From assembly GCF_024978135.1 (NCBI RefSeq), contig NZ_JANTEZ010000004.1, positions 1 through 64,000 on the forward strand: 64,000 bases of DNA, read 5' to 3'. A model generated the notes under the pieces. It worked only from the letters and a program-made list of their open reading frames with translations. It ran no database searches and was not told the origin of the DNA. The DNA is from Herbiconiux gentiana (lineage in GTDB: Bacteria > Actinomycetota > Actinomycetes > Actinomycetales > Microbacteriaceae). Shown here piece after piece: positions 1 through 9,246 of the stretch. Numbering within the stretch: the stretch's first letter is position 1; every line of letters starts with the position of its first letter. The translations under genes and the position numbers were made by a program.

Positions 1-118
1 GAGGCGGGCGCGGTGGCGGGCGGCACGCGCGGAGGCGGGCGCGGTGGCGGCCGGCACGCGCCAGGGGGCGCGGTGGCGGCCGGCACGCGCCAGGGCGGGC
101 ACGGAGCCGGGACGCGCC
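1..118. repeat. Tandem G+C-rich repeat, about 30-bp unit
   Basis: About four degenerate copies of a 28-32 bp unit run head to tail; the shared core reads GCGGTGGCGG-CCGGCACGCGCC. The last copy is the most diverged. The array starts at or before the window edge, so its true length is unknown. It ends just before a TAGACT box and the GTG start of the first gene, so it lies in that gene's upstream region. No open frame with protein-like composition covers it. It may be an expanded promoter-proximal repeat or the 3' end of a repetitive gene to the left. Confidence 0.7.
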
Positions 119-131
119 TAGACTGCGGAAC

Positions 132-836
132 GTGAGCGATGACGGAGGCGAGAGCGCTGCGACCGAGCGGGCGCAGGCCGAGCACCGGTGGCCCGCCGCG
201 ATCGGGGTGCTGGTCATCCTGAGCTGTTACGCGCTGCTTCCGCCGAACCTGTTCGGCACCGTGCGCTACGGCGTGATCGCGCTCTGCGTGGCTCTGCTGA
301 TGGCCGTGATCGTGGTCAACCCGCACCGGCTGGTGCGCGAGACGGCGGTGTCGAAGCGGCTCGGGCTCGCGCTGACCCTGGTGATCGGGTTGACGAACCA
401 GGTGCTGCTGGTGGTGCTGATCAGCATGCTCGTGCAGAACGCCGAGGACGGCCCGACCCTGTTGCTCGGCGCCCTCGAGGTCTGGCTGACCAACGTGATC
501 GGCTTCGCGCTGCTGTTCTGGGAGCTCGACCGCGGCGGGCCCGTGGTGCGCACGCAGCGCCCGCGGAGCGAGCTGCCGCCGGCCGACTTCCGCTTCCCTC
601 AGGACGAGGACCACGACGCGATCGACGAGGTCGCCGCGCACTCGTCGCAGAAGAGCAACTGGCGGCCGGGCTTCGTCGACTACCTCTACTTCTCGCTGTC
701 GAACTCCATGGCGTTCAGCCCCACCGACACGATGCCGCTGACCCACCGCACCAAGCTGCTGATGGGCCTCGAGGCCTTCGCGGGCTTCGTGCTGCTGGCG
801 CTCGTCATCGCCCGTGGGGTCAGCCTGCTCGGCTGA
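132..836 (+). CDS. Multi-pass membrane protein of unknown function
   Basis: This 234-residue protein has about five or six hydrophobic segments (near residues 20-40, 47-63, 79-102, 113-131 and 213-232) separated by a charged, acidic loop near 140-180. The C-terminal part reads YLYFSLSNSMAFSPTDTMPL and then a final helix, which recalls DUF1345-like membrane proteins and the pore-region style of small channel proteins, though I cannot place it firmly. The GTG start at 132 lies 7 nt after a TAGACT box, so the transcript may be leaderless. It converges on the next gene across a 31-bp gap holding a near-perfect palindrome. No substrate can be inferred. Confidence 0.75.
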   Translation: MSDDGGESAATERAQAEHRWPAAIGVLVILSCYALLPPNLFGTVRYGVIALCVALLMAVIVVNPHRLVRETAVSKRLGLALTLVIGLTNQVLLVVLISMLVQNAEDGPTLLLGALEVWLTNVIGFALLFWELDRGGPVVRTQRPRSELPPADFRFPQDEDHDAIDEVAAHSSQKSNWRPGFVDYLYFSLSNSMAFSPTDTMPLTHRTKLLMGLEAFAGFVLLALVIARGVSLLG

Positions 837-848
837 ACATCAGCCGAG

Positions 849-873
849 AGCTTATATCAGCGTGATATCAGCT
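849..873. promoter_or_regulatory. 25-bp near-perfect palindrome with GCTTATATC half-site
   Basis: The sequence from 849 to 873 is an inverted repeat with a single mismatched pair (AGCTTATATCA, centre GCG, TGATATCAGCT). It overlaps the stop codon of the minus-strand membrane gene and sits between two convergent genes. It is A/T-rich unlike a GC-rich terminator and shares the 9-mer GCTTATATC with the site before satD at 2411-2419. A protein binding site is more likely than a terminator, but this is inference. Confidence 0.5.
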
Positions 874-1764
874 GTGGGCTGATAACCAGAGCGCTCCGGC
901 CCCGAGCAGCGCGAGTGCCCAGCTGACGAAGCTGCCCACGAGGAAGTACTCGGCCTTCGACCCGCCCGCCTTGTCGTTCGAGATCTCGGGGAAGCGCACG
1001 ATGCCCTTCGCGGCGAGCAGTCCGGCCACGATCGGCAGCGCGCCCACGAGCGACAGCGCCACGATCAGCAACCGCTCGAGCGGCCCGATCAGCCGCCCAC
1101 CGCGCAGGTCGGCCACGGTCGGCACCGCACCGCCCGCAGTGCCCTCGCTCGACCGCACGACCACTCGCGTCCGCCACGGGAACGACGTGCGCAGCTCGAG
1201 AGTCTGGGCCCCGTTGTCGGCGACCGGCCCCGCAGCAGCCTCAGCCACCCCGTCGAACAGCGCCGGCCTCAGCGCCGACCGCACCACGATGTTCGCGCTC
1301 TCGATGAGGAACAGCAGGATGCCCGCCCCGAGCACCACCGTCTCGATGCCGAGGCCGGCCACCACACGCACCGGCGACTGCGCCAGCCCGTCGACGAGGT
1401 AGCCCGCGGGCTCGTCGAGCGGGTTCCAGAACACCGACGCGGCGAGCACCACCAGCACCGCGACGGCGGGCAGGATGCGCAGCCGAGGGTGCCGCGAGGG
1501 AGCGACGGCCGGGCTCCCGGCCGGTCGGGCGCCGGCGTCGGCCGCGGTCGAGACCACCCAGCCCACGGCCAGCCCGAGTGGCAGAGTCAGCCAGGGCAAC
1601 GGCACGCCGAGGCCGGTGGCCGCGAGCCCGAGGAGCACGGCCCAGGCCGCCGCGACCAGGACGGCGACGCCGACGCGGGCGCTCCGCCGAGCATCCGGAA
1701 CCAACCCCGAGCGGGCGATGTCGGCGCTGCCGATCAGGGCGAGCAGCACCGCCGCGAGGATCAC
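868..1764 (-). CDS. Membrane protein coupled to SatD-family gene
   Basis: The 298-residue protein has about six hydrophobic segments: two or three near the N-terminus (residues 1-75), two in the middle, and two near the C-terminus. The C-terminal stretch holds FPEISNDKAGGSKAEYFLVG followed by the last helix. The GTG start at 1764 overlaps the TGA of satD in GTGA, so translation is almost certainly coupled; a longer open frame upstream is antisense-like shadow and was not used. Membrane partners next to SatD proteins are known in other bacteria. The specific function is unknown, and I do not assign a domain. Confidence 0.8.
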   Translation of the reverse strand: MILAAVLLALIGSADIARSGLVPDARRSARVGVAVLVAAAWAVLLGLAATGLGVPLPWLTLPLGLAVGWVVSTAADAGARPAGSPAVAPSRHPRLRILPAVAVLVVLAASVFWNPLDEPAGYLVDGLAQSPVRVVAGLGIETVVLGAGILLFLIESANIVVRSALRPALFDGVAEAAAGPVADNGAQTLELRTSFPWRTRVVVRSSEGTAGGAVPTVADLRGGRLIGPLERLLIVALSLVGALPIVAGLLAAKGIVRFPEISNDKAGGSKAEYFLVGSFVSWALALLGAGALWLSAHS

Positions 1765-2396
1765 AGGGCCGCCCTCAGCGCGGCCGTCGCGGTGAGCACG
1801 TTGATGCCGCCCGAGCGCCGGAGCGCCTGGGAGACCGCCCCCTGGGAGATGCCCTCCTTCTCGGCCAGCTCGGCCTGCAGGCGACCGCGCAGGGTGCCGT
1901 AGGCGAGACGCCGGGCGCGCGGGTTCATCGAGCTGACCACGTGGTCGCGCGTGAGCAGATAGGCGTTCACGGTCGCCTCCAGACGGCTGTCGACGTCGCC
2001 GGCGAACCAGCTGCGAAGGGTCGGGGTGCGCGAGTCCTCGCGCTGGTGCGCCTGGTCGATCGCCGCCCGGGCGTGCCACCAGGCCGAGCCGTCCTGCACC
2101 GCACCGCGGGTGCCGCGGCCGACCTCGCGCAACTCGCCCCAGCCGATGCCGAAGCGGCAGTCGAGACCCTCGGGCAGGGCGAGTCGGGCGGCGAGGGTCG
2201 CTTCGAGGGCCGACCCGAGCGACGGATAAGCGGCCTGGAACTCGTCGCCGACGGTCGCCTCGAGCGGCGAGATGCCGGGCACGATCTCGTCGACACCCGC
2301 GAACGCCCGCTCGAGCGCGCCCTGAGCCGACGCACGGTCGGCGATCTGCTTCGAATCGACGATGTCGACGATCACCGCTGCACGTTCGGAGGCCAT
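1761..2396 (-). CDS. SatD-family protein with C-terminal helix-turn-helix
   Basis: The 211-residue product matches the SatD family (named from a streptococcal acid-tolerance locus): N-terminal VIVDIVDSKQIADR, a GDEFQAAY segment near residues 50-57, and a C-terminal region with LAEKEGISQGAVSQALRRSG, which looks like a helix-turn-helix. The architecture suggests a sensor or nucleotide-fold domain fused to DNA binding. Four ATAAG/CTTAT half-sites lie between its start and the upstream peroxiredoxin stop, so autoregulation is a natural guess. It is coupled by a 4-bp overlap to a membrane protein. The biochemical role of SatD is not established; the regulatory role is inferred. Confidence 0.8.
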   Translation of the reverse strand: MASERAAVIVDIVDSKQIADRASAQGALERAFAGVDEIVPGISPLEATVGDEFQAAYPSLGSALEATLAARLALPEGLDCRFGIGWGELREVGRGTRGAVQDGSAWWHARAAIDQAHQREDSRTPTLRSWFAGDVDSRLEATVNAYLLTRDHVVSSMNPRARRLAYGTLRGRLQAELAEKEGISQGAVSQALRRSGGINVLTATAALRAAL

Positions 2397-2399
2397 GGC

Positions 2400-2444
2400 A
2401 TAAGCCTAGCGCTTATATCGGTCGAATATAAGGTGAGGGCTTAT
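2400..2444. promoter_or_regulatory. Cluster of ATAAG/CTTAT half-sites before satD
   Basis: The 48 bp between the peroxiredoxin stop and the satD start contain ATAAGC (2400-2405), GCTTAT (2411-2416), ATATAAG (2426-2432) and GCTTAT (2439-2444). Residues 2412-2432 form a perfect inverted repeat, CTTATAT-N7-ATATAAG. In a genome this G+C-rich such A/T-rich symmetry is unlikely by chance. The likely role is an operator for the HTH-bearing SatD protein. Confidence 0.6.
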
Positions 2445-2918
2445 TCAGACCCGCGCCGGCAGCAGCTCGTCGAGCGCGGCGCGATAGGCCGCGATCGAGC
2501 GGGGCTCCCCGGGCGCGGTGATGAACGAGGCGCGGATGATGCGGTTGGTGTCGATCAGGAAGGTCGCCCGGTTGGCGAAGCCCTTCTCGTCCAGGAACAC
2601 CCCATAGTCTTTCGCCACGTCGCCGTGCGGCCAGAAGTCGGCGATGAGATCGAACTCGTACCCCTCCTTCTCGGCCCAGGCGCGCAGGGTGGCCTTCGAG
2701 TCGACCGAGATGCCGATGAGCTTGACGTCGGCGTCGTCGAACAGGGAGAGGTTGTCCTCCAGCGCGCACAGCTCGCTCGTGCAGACGCCCGAGAAGGCGA
2801 GGGGGAAGAACACCAGGGCCACGGGCTTCTTGCCCTGGAACTGGCTGAGCCGGATGCGCTCCCCGTACTGGTTGGGGAGGTCGAAATCGGGAGCGAGGGT
2901 GTCGTTCTCCAAAGCCAT
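2445..2918 (-). CDS. AhpE-like peroxiredoxin
   Basis: The 157-residue protein reduces peroxides with thiol chemistry in the cytoplasm. The start at 2918 (MALENDTLAPDFDLP) is chosen because it has GGAAAGG upstream and fits the usual family length of about 155; an upstream in-frame ATG would add an unlikely N-terminus. The peroxidatic motif PLAFSGVC places the active cysteine at residue 46, with a second cysteine at 51; serine replaces the more common threonine in the PxxxTxxC motif. A good promoter lies 50-78 bp upstream. It is divergent from aceE. The family assignment is strong; the exact subclass (AhpE versus BCP) is less so. Confidence 0.9.
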   Translation of the reverse strand: MALENDTLAPDFDLPNQYGERIRLSQFQGKKPVALVFFPLAFSGVCTSELCALEDNLSLFDDADVKLIGISVDSKATLRAWAEKEGYEFDLIADFWPHGDVAKDYGVFLDEKGFANRATFLIDTNRIIRASFITAPGEPRSIAAYRAALDELLPARV

Positions 2919-2967
2919 GATCGGCTGCCTTTCCGCTGCCGGGTGTCTCTCGGCAAACGCGCGTGCA

Positions 2968-2996
2968 ATGTTAGACCTCTTGCGGATGAACTCCAA
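2968..2996 (-). promoter_or_regulatory. Sigma-70-type promoter of the peroxiredoxin gene
   Basis: Reading the minus strand, TTGGAG (2996-2991) and TAACAT (2973-2968) are separated by exactly 17 nt. The predicted transcript begins about 40 nt before the ATG and contains GGAAAGG as ribosome binding site. This is the cleanest canonical promoter in the window. Confidence 0.6.
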
Positions 2997-3129
2997 GCGC
3001 CACGGCCTCGCCTAGCGGGCGCAGGAACACCGCTTTAACTCAGTAGGCTTGTCCTCGGCGTTCCGAACCCCATCCTGGCAAGGGCGCCCGACGAGAACAG
3101 ATCTGTAACCAACAGAAGAGAGGTCGCCG

Positions 3130-5856
3130 GTGACTGTCAACGACCAGGACCCGTACTCCTCGGGGCATATCGACTCCGATCCCGAAGAGACCGCCGAGTG
3201 GAACGAGTCGCTGGACGCGCTCGTCGAGGCGCGCGGCCACGGCCGAGCACGCGACATCATGCTCAGCCTGCTGAAGCGCTCGAAGGAACTGCACCTCGGT
3301 GTGCCGATGGTTCCGACGACCGACTACATCAACACCATCGCGCCCGAGAACGAGGCGCCCTTCCCGGGCGACGAGGCCCTCGAGCGCAAGTACCGGGCGT
3401 GGATCCGCTGGAACGCCGCCATGACCGTGCACCGGGCGCAGCGGCCCGGCATCGCGGTCGGCGGCCACATCTCGACCTACGCGTCGAGCGCCGCGCTCTA
3501 CGAGGTGGGCTTCAACCACTTCTTCCGCGGCCAGGACCACCCGGGCGGCGGAGACCAGATCTTCATCCAGGGCCACGCCTCCCCCGGCACCTACGCCCGC
3601 GCCTACCTCGAGGGCCGGCTCGACGAGAACCAGCTCGACGGCTTCCGCCAGGAGAAGTCGCACGCCGGCGGTGGCCTGAGCTCCTACCCGCACCCGCGGC
3701 TGATGCCCGAGTTCTGGCAGTTCCCGACGGTCTCGATGGGCCTCGGCCCGATCAACGCGATCTACCAGGCCCAGGCCAACAAGTACCTCACCAACCGCGG
3801 CATCAAGGATGCGTCCGACCAGCAGGTCTGGGCGTTCCTCGGCGACGGCGAGATGGACGAGGTCGAGAGCCGCGGCCAGCTCCAGGTCGCCGCGAACGAC
3901 GGCCTCGACAACCTCAACTTCGTGATCAACTGCAACCTGCAGCGTCTCGACGGCCCGGTGCGCGGCAACGGGAAGATCATCCAGGAGCTCGAGAGCTTCT
4001 TCCGCGGTGCCGGCTGGAACGTCATCAAGGTGATCTGGGGCCGCGAGTGGGACGACCTGCTCGCCCGCGACACCGACGGCGCCCTGCTGAACCTCATGAA
4101 CACGGTTCCCGACGGCGACTTCCAGACCTACAAGGCCGAGTCGGGCGCGTACGTGCGCGAGAACTTTTTCGGCCGCGACCCGCGCGCCCTGAAGCTCGTC
4201 GAGGGCTACTCCGACGACGAGATCTGGAACCTCAAGCGCGGCGGCCACGACTACCGCAAGGTCTACGCGGCCTTCAAGGCGGCCTCGGAGCACAAGGGCC
4301 AGCCCACGGTCATCCTGGCGCACACGATCAAGGGCTACGGCCTCGGGCCGTCGTTCGAGGGCCGCAACGCGACCCACCAGATGAAGAAGATGACCCTCGA
4401 CAACCTCAAGATGTTCCGCGACGAGATGCACATCCCCATCTCCGACGCGCAGCTCGAGGAGAACCCGTACCTGCCCCCGTACTACAAGCCGGGCGAGGAC
4501 GACGAGGCCATCCAGTACCTGCACGAGCGCCGGCGCGCGCTCGGCGGCTACCTGCCCGAGCGTCGCACGAAGTACACGCCGGTCAACCTGCCCGACGACT
4601 CCAGCTACCAGACCCTGAAGAAGGGCTCGGGCAACCAGGAGATCGCCACGACGATGGCGTTCGTGCGCCTGCTGAAGGACCTGACCCGCTCGAAGGACTT
4701 CGGCAACCGCGTGGTGCCGATCATCCCCGACGAGGCCCGCACCTTCGGCATGGACGCGTTCTTCCCGTCGAACAAGATCTACAACCCCAAGGGCCAGACC
4801 TACACCTCCGTCGACCGGGAGCTCCTCCTGGCCTACAAGGAGAGCCCCCAGGGTCAGATCATCCACGTCGGCATCAACGAGGCCGGCGCCATGGCGGCGT
4901 TCACCGCGATCGGCACGAGCTACTCGACCCAGGGCGAGCCGCTCATCCCGATCTACGTGTTCTACTCGATGTTCGGCTTCCAGCGCACGGGCGACGCCCT
5001 GTGGGCGGCGGGCGACCAGATGGCGCGCGGCTTCGTGATCGGCGCCACCGCCGGCCGCACCACCCTCACGGGTGAGGGCCTGCAGCACGCCGACGGCCAC
5101 TCGCCGCTGCTCGCGTCGACCAACCCCGCGGTGGTGAGCTACGACCCGGCCTACGGCTACGAGCTCAACCACATCGTGCGGGCCGGTCTCGAGCGCATGT
5201 ACGGCGGGCAGCACGACGACCCGAACGTCATGTACTACCTGACGGTCTACAACGAGCCGCACGTGCAGCCGGCCGAGCCCGAGGGTCTCGACGTCGACGG
5301 TGTCGTGCGCGGCATCTACCGCCTCAAGTCGGGCTGGATCGAGGGCCCCAAGGCCCAGATCCTCTCCTCCGGCGTGGCGGTGCCGTGGGCGCTCGAGGCG
5401 CAGGAGCTGCTCGCGAACGACTGGGGGGTGTCGGCCGACGTCTGGTCGGTCACGTCCTGGGGCGAGTTGCGCCGCGACGGTCTGCGGGCCGAGTCGCACA
5501 ACTTCCTTTACCCGAACGACGAGCGCCAGACGGCCTACGTCACCACCAAGCTGCAGGATGCGCAGGGTCCGTTCGTGGCCGTCAGCGACTACATGCACGC
5601 GGTGCCCGACCAGATCCGTCAGTTCGTGCCCGGTGAGTACGCCACGCTCGGCGCCGACGACTTCGGCTTCTCCGACACGCGTCCGGCGGCCCGTCGCTTC
5701 TTCAAGATCGACGGCCCCTCGGTCGTGGTGCGCGTGCTCGAGCAGCTCGCGGCCCGCGGCGAGGTCGACCAGAACGCTCCGTCGTGGGCGATCGAGAAGT
5801 ACCGTCTCTACGACGTCACGGCCGGCACCTCCGGCTCGGCGGGTGGCGAGAGCTGA
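3130..5856 (+). CDS. aceE: Pyruvate dehydrogenase E1 component, homodimeric
   Basis: The 908-residue enzyme decarboxylates pyruvate with thiamine diphosphate and passes the acetyl group to the E2 lipoyl domain, making acetyl-CoA. The length and the absence of a split alpha/beta arrangement fit the AceE type. The thiamine-diphosphate motif GDGEMDE lies near residues 238-244, with the closing [11 protein letters not shown] about 25 residues later; [20 protein letters not shown] and [13 protein letters not shown] are typical AceE signatures. The GTG start is preceded by AGAGAGG. E2 and E3 genes are not adjacent. fasR follows 44 bp downstream, linking acetyl-CoA supply to fatty-acid control by position. 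Confidence 0.97.
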   Translation: MTVNDQDPYSSGHIDSDPEETAEWNESLDALVEARGHGRARDIMLSLLKRSKELHLGVPMVPTTDYINTIAPENEAPFPGDEALERKYRAWIRWNAAMTVHRAQRPGIAVGGHISTYASSAALYEVGFNHFFRGQDHPGGGDQIFIQGHASPGTYARAYLEGRLDENQLDGFRQEKSHAGGGLSSYPHPRLMPEFWQFPTVSMGLGPINAIYQAQANKYLTNRGIKDASDQQVWAFLGDGEMDEVESRGQLQVAANDGLDNLNFVINCNLQRLDGPVRGNGKIIQELESFFRGAGWNVIKVIWGREWDDLLARDTDGALLNLMNTVPDGDFQTYKAESGAYVRENFFGRDPRALKLVEGYSDDEIWNLKRGGHDYRKVYAAFKAASEHKGQPTVILAHTIKGYGLGPSFEGRNATHQMKKMTLDNLKMFRDEMHIPISDAQLEENPYLPPYYKPGEDDEAIQYLHERRRALGGYLPERRTKYTPVNLPDDSSYQTLKKGSGNQEIATTMAFVRLLKDLTRSKDFGNRVVPIIPDEARTFGMDAFFPSNKIYNPKGQTYTSVDRELLLAYKESPQGQIIHVGINEAGAMAAFTAIGTSYSTQGEPLIPIYVFYSMFGFQRTGDALWAAGDQMARGFVIGATAGRTTLTGEGLQHADGHSPLLASTNPAVVSYDPAYGYELNHIVRAGLERMYGGQHDDPNVMYYLTVYNEPHVQPAEPEGLDVDGVVRGIYRLKSGWIEGPKAQILSSGVAVPWALEAQELLANDWGVSADVWSVTSWGELRRDGLRAESHNFLYPNDERQTAYVTTKLQDAQGPFVAVSDYMHAVPDQIRQFVPGEYATLGADDFGFSDTRPAARRFFKIDGPSVVVRVLEQLAARGEVDQNAPSWAIEKYRLYDVTAGTSGSAGGES

Positions 5857-5900
5857 CCCGCAGCAGATGATCAGAGGATCGATCGCGGTCGAGGGTGCCG

Positions 5901-7130
5901 ATGCCTAAGACCAAGGAGCAGACACTCGCGTGGCTGCGCACCATCTCGGGCGAGCTCTCGACCGCGACGATCAAGAAGCTCGACGCCACGCTGCCCTGGT
6001 ACGGCGACATGCCACCGGGGCGGCGTTCGGCCGTCGGGCTCGTGGCCCAGCAGGGCATCAAGTCGTTCATCCAGTGGTACGACGACCCGACGACCACCAC
6101 CTGGATCGCCGCCGACGTCTTCGGCTCCGCACCGCGTGAGCTCCTCCGCTCGGTGAGCCTGCAGCAGACGCTCCAGCTCATCCGGGTGGTCGTCGAGGTC
6201 GTCGAGGAGCGGGTCACCGGCACCGACGCCTCCCTCCGCGAGGCGATCCTGCTCTACTCGCGCGAAATCGCCTTCGCCGCCGCCGACGTCTACGCGCGGG
6301 CAGCCGAGGCCCGCGGTCTCTGGGACGCCCGGCTCGAGGCCCTGGTCGTCGACAGCATCCTGAGCGGCGAGTACGACGACGAGCTGCCCTCCCGCATCGC
6401 GGCCCTCGGCTGGCACGGGCACGGCGAGGTCAGCGTGCTGGTCGGCACGACGCCGCGCCAGCTCGACGTCGACCAGCTGCGCCGCACGGCCCGGCACCTG
6501 AACGCCGACCTCCTGATCGGTGTGCAGGGCGGCCGCCTCGTGCTCGTCATCGGGCGCGCCCAGCCGGCCTCCTCCTCCGAGCAGGTCCCGGATGCGCAGT
6601 CCGCCGACTCCGCGAGCGACACCGCCCCGGCCGAACCGGTGCTCTCCTTCCTCGACATCGCCACGCAGCTCGAGCCGGGCTTCGGACCGGGCCACCTCGT
6701 GCTCGGGCACGAGGTGCCGAGCGTGGTCGACGCCTCGCGCAGCGCCAAGGCGGCCCTCGCCGGCTTCGCGGTCGCCCGCGCCTGGCGGAACGCCCCTCGC
6801 CCGATGCTCGCCGACGACCTGCTGCCCGAGCGGGCTCTCGCCGGCGATCCACTCGCCCGCTCGACCCTGGTCAACCGCGTCTACCGGCCGTTGCAAGACC
6901 AGTCACCGGAGCTCATGGCCACCCTGTGGTGCTATCTCGACAACGGCCGGTCGCTCGAGGCGACGGCGCGCGAGCTGTTCGTGCACCCGAACACCGTGCG
7001 CTACCGCCTGAAGCGGGTCACCCAGGTGATCGGCTGGGACGCCACCGGCGCCCGGGAGGCCCTCATCCTGCAGTCGGCGCTCATCCTGGGCTCGATGAAC
7101 GACCACGACTCGCCGGGGCACCGGCGCTGA
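5901..7130 (+). CDS. fasR: FasR-type activator of fatty-acid synthesis (PucR/CdaR HTH)
   Basis: The 409-residue protein carries at its C-terminus the PucR/CdaR helix-turn-helix (SLEATARELFVHPNTVRYRL, near residues 351-371), the mark of this class. The N-terminus (LAWLRTISGELSTATIKKLD, then MPPGRRSAVGLVAQQGI) matches the actinobacterial protein always found before fabD. In Streptomyces coelicolor the orthologue FasR activates the fabD operon. I choose ATG 5901, with GAGGG five bases before it; GTG 5895 would add two residues. A low-complexity linker of Ser/Ala/Asp lies near 220-245. It probably binds the 95-bp region ahead of fabD; no operator was identified here. Confidence 0.9.
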   Translation: MPKTKEQTLAWLRTISGELSTATIKKLDATLPWYGDMPPGRRSAVGLVAQQGIKSFIQWYDDPTTTTWIAADVFGSAPRELLRSVSLQQTLQLIRVVVEVVEERVTGTDASLREAILLYSREIAFAAADVYARAAEARGLWDARLEALVVDSILSGEYDDELPSRIAALGWHGHGEVSVLVGTTPRQLDVDQLRRTARHLNADLLIGVQGGRLVLVIGRAQPASSSEQVPDAQSADSASDTAPAEPVLSFLDIATQLEPGFGPGHLVLGHEVPSVVDASRSAKAALAGFAVARAWRNAPRPMLADDLLPERALAGDPLARSTLVNRVYRPLQDQSPELMATLWCYLDNGRSLEATARELFVHPNTVRYRLKRVTQVIGWDATGAREALILQSALILGSMNDHDSPGHRR

Positions 7131-7225
7131 GCCGCCGGTGTTCTGTATACCTTCGACAATGGATCTCGGAGTGTGTTGGCGCTGGTCGACACGGGCTCCG
7201 ACCGAACACCTGGAAGACTGAAGCA

Positions 7226-8146
7226 ATGATCGTCGTCGTGTGCCCCGGCCAGGGGTCCCAGACCCCCGGCTTCCTCGAACCGTGGATCTCCGAGTCCTCC
7301 TTCCGTGACACGCTCTCCGAGCTCGGCGCCGCCGCGGGCTCCGACCTCGTGACGCACGGCACCCTGAGCGACGCCGACACCATCCGCGACACCGCGGTGG
7401 CGCAGCCGCTGATCGTGGCGGCGGGGCTGCTGACGCTGCGCACCCTGTTCGCCGACGGCCGCCGCGAGCGGGTGGGCGGCATCGCCGGCCACTCCGTGGG
7501 CGAGATCACGGCAGCGGCGGGGGCGGGCATCCTGAGCGAGACCGACGCGATGCGCTTCGTGGGCGAGCGCGGCCGTGCCATGGCCGACGCGGCCTCCCTC
7601 ACCACCACCGGCATGAGCGCCGTGGTGGGTGGCGACCAGGCCGCGCTGCTCGAGCTCTTCGACGAGGTCGGCGTCATCCCCGCGAACTACAACGGCGGCG
7701 GTCAGATCGTCGTGGCCGGCGAGCCCGAGGCGCTGGCGGTGCTGACGGAGCGGGCGCCGCGCGGGGTGCGGGTCATCCCGCTCCAGGTCGCGGGGGCCTT
7801 CCACACCCGCTACATGGCCCCGGCGGTCGAGCGGCTCGCCGCCGTCGCCGCGACACTCGCGCCGGCCGATCCGACGCTGCCGATCTGGACGAACAACGAC
7901 GGTTCGCTCGTCACGAGCGGCCCGCGCTTCGTCGAGCTGCTCGTCGGCCAGGTCTCCTCGCCGGTGCGCTGGGACCTCTGCATGGAGTCCTTCGCCGCCG
8001 CCGGCGTCACGGGACTGATCGAGGTCTCCCCCGCCGGAGCCCTCACCGGACTGGCGAAGCGCGGGCTCAAGGGCGTACCCGCGGTCGCCGTGAAGACCCC
8101 CGACGACCTGCCGCAGGCCATCGAGCTCATCGACCAGGCCGCCTGA
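7226..8146 (+). CDS. fabD: Malonyl-CoA:ACP transacylase
   Basis: This 306-residue enzyme moves malonyl from CoA to acyl carrier protein for fatty-acid elongation. The nucleophile elbow GHSVGE places the active serine at residue 90, and the paired histidine is residue 193 in GAFHTRYM. The start ATG 7226 (MIVVVCPGQGSQ) begins exactly at the conserved N-terminal motif; longer open frames upstream run through fasR and are not real. It is first in the fabD-fabH-acpP-fabF run, 38 bp before fabH. The 95 bp upstream hold the likely FasR target region; I could not define a promoter there with confidence. Confidence 0.97.
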   Translation: MIVVVCPGQGSQTPGFLEPWISESSFRDTLSELGAAAGSDLVTHGTLSDADTIRDTAVAQPLIVAAGLLTLRTLFADGRRERVGGIAGHSVGEITAAAGAGILSETDAMRFVGERGRAMADAASLTTTGMSAVVGGDQAALLELFDEVGVIPANYNGGGQIVVAGEPEALAVLTERAPRGVRVIPLQVAGAFHTRYMAPAVERLAAVAATLAPADPTLPIWTNNDGSLVTSGPRFVELLVGQVSSPVRWDLCMESFAAAGVTGLIEVSPAGALTGLAKRGLKGVPAVAVKTPDDLPQAIELIDQAA

Positions 8147-8184
8147 GCGACCGCACCACCTCCGGAAAGGCAGCGCGAACCCGA

Positions 8185-9189
8185 ATGACCACGCCCACCC
8201 TGAAGCAGTCCACCGGACCGCAGTTCACCCGCATCTACGCGATCGGCGCCGCCCGGGGCGATCTCTCGGTGCCGAACGACGACCTCGTCGGCCCGATCGA
8301 CTCCTCCGACGAGTGGATCCGCCAGCGCACCGGCATCATCGAGCGCAAGCGCGCCTCGCACGACGTGCTCGCCGTCGACCTCGCCCAGAGCGCCTCGCTC
8401 GAGGCGATCGAGGGCGCGGGCATCGCCCCCTCGCAGATCGGCGCCATCCTCGTCTCGACCATCTCGAACCCGGTGATCACGCCGTCGCTCGCCACCCAGG
8501 TGGCCGAGCGGATCGGCGCGCCGCACGCGGCCGCCTACGACATCAGCGCCGCGTGCGCCGGGTACGCCTACGGCATCGGCCAGGCCGACTCGCTGATCCG
8601 GGCAGGGCTCGCCGAGTACGTGCTCGTGATCGGCGCCGAGAAGCTCTCGGAGTTCGTCGACCCGACCGACCGCTCGATCTCCTTCCTCCTCGGCGACGGC
8701 GCGGGAGCCGCGATCATCGGCCCGAGCGACTCCGTCGGCATCGGCCCCACCATCTGGGGCTCCGACGCCACGAAGCGGGACGAGATCTACATGACCGGAA
8801 CCAACATCGGCTTCCGCGACCAGGAGTCGGAGTGGCCGACGCTGCGGCAGAACGGCCAGGCGGTCTTCCGCTGGGCCGTCTGGGAGATGGTCAAGGTCGC
8901 GAACCAGGCCATCGAGGCCGCCGGCATCACGGTCGACGACCTGGCCGCGTTCATCCCGCACCAGGCGAACATGCGCATCATCGACGAGTTCGCCAAGCAG
9001 CTGAAGCTGCCCGAGACGGTCGCCATCGGCCGTGACATCGCGACCACCGGCAACACCTCGGCCGCCTCGATCCCGCTCGCGACCCACCGGCTGCTCGAGG
9101 AGCAGCCCGGGCTCTCGGGCGGGCTGGCGCTGCAGATCGGCTTCGGCGCCGGTCTGGTCTTCGGCGCCCAGGTGGTCGTGCTGCCGTAG
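8185..9189 (+). CDS. fabH: Beta-ketoacyl-ACP synthase III
   Basis: The 334-residue enzyme starts each fatty-acid chain by condensing an acyl-CoA with malonyl-ACP. The Cys-His-Asn triad is visible: Cys124 in SAACAGYAYG, His259 in IPHQANMRI and Asn290 in GNTSAASIP. DEWIRQRTGI near the N-terminus is the usual substrate-entry signature. In this bacterial group FabH usually prefers branched short-chain primers, which gives iso and anteiso membrane lipids; that is family knowledge, not shown here. The start has GGAAAGG 18 bases upstream and a poorer site nearer, but the N-terminal alignment supports it. Confidence 0.97.
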   Translation: MTTPTLKQSTGPQFTRIYAIGAARGDLSVPNDDLVGPIDSSDEWIRQRTGIIERKRASHDVLAVDLAQSASLEAIEGAGIAPSQIGAILVSTISNPVITPSLATQVAERIGAPHAAAYDISAACAGYAYGIGQADSLIRAGLAEYVLVIGAEKLSEFVDPTDRSISFLLGDGAGAAIIGPSDSVGIGPTIWGSDATKRDEIYMTGTNIGFRDQESEWPTLRQNGQAVFRWAVWEMVKVANQAIEAAGITVDDLAAFIPHQANMRIIDEFAKQLKLPETVAIGRDIATTGNTSAASIPLATHRLLEEQPGLSGGLALQIGFGAGLVFGAQVVVLP

Positions 9190-9202
9190 TCCGGCGCCCG
9201 AC

Positions 9203-9208
9203 TACACT
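9203..9208 (+). promoter_or_regulatory. Possible internal -10 box before acpP
   Basis: TACACT lies 38 bp before the acpP start, in the short gap after fabH. No convincing -35 hexamer sits at 16-18 nt; the best candidate, GTGCTG, is 19 nt away. acpP normally needs much more product than its neighbours, so an internal promoter would make sense. Confidence 0.3.
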
Positions 9209-9246
9209 GAGACTCGGTCAAAATCACACCCTCAAGGAGAACAAAC

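Noticed and set aside
1-118. CRISPR array
   Set aside because: Units are contiguous and degenerate, without unique spacers, and no cas gene is present.
3040-5598. 852-codon open frame antisense to aceE
   Set aside because: High G+C makes long stop-free antisense frames common; the product is Arg/Val/Leu-rich noise and aceE is complete on the other strand.
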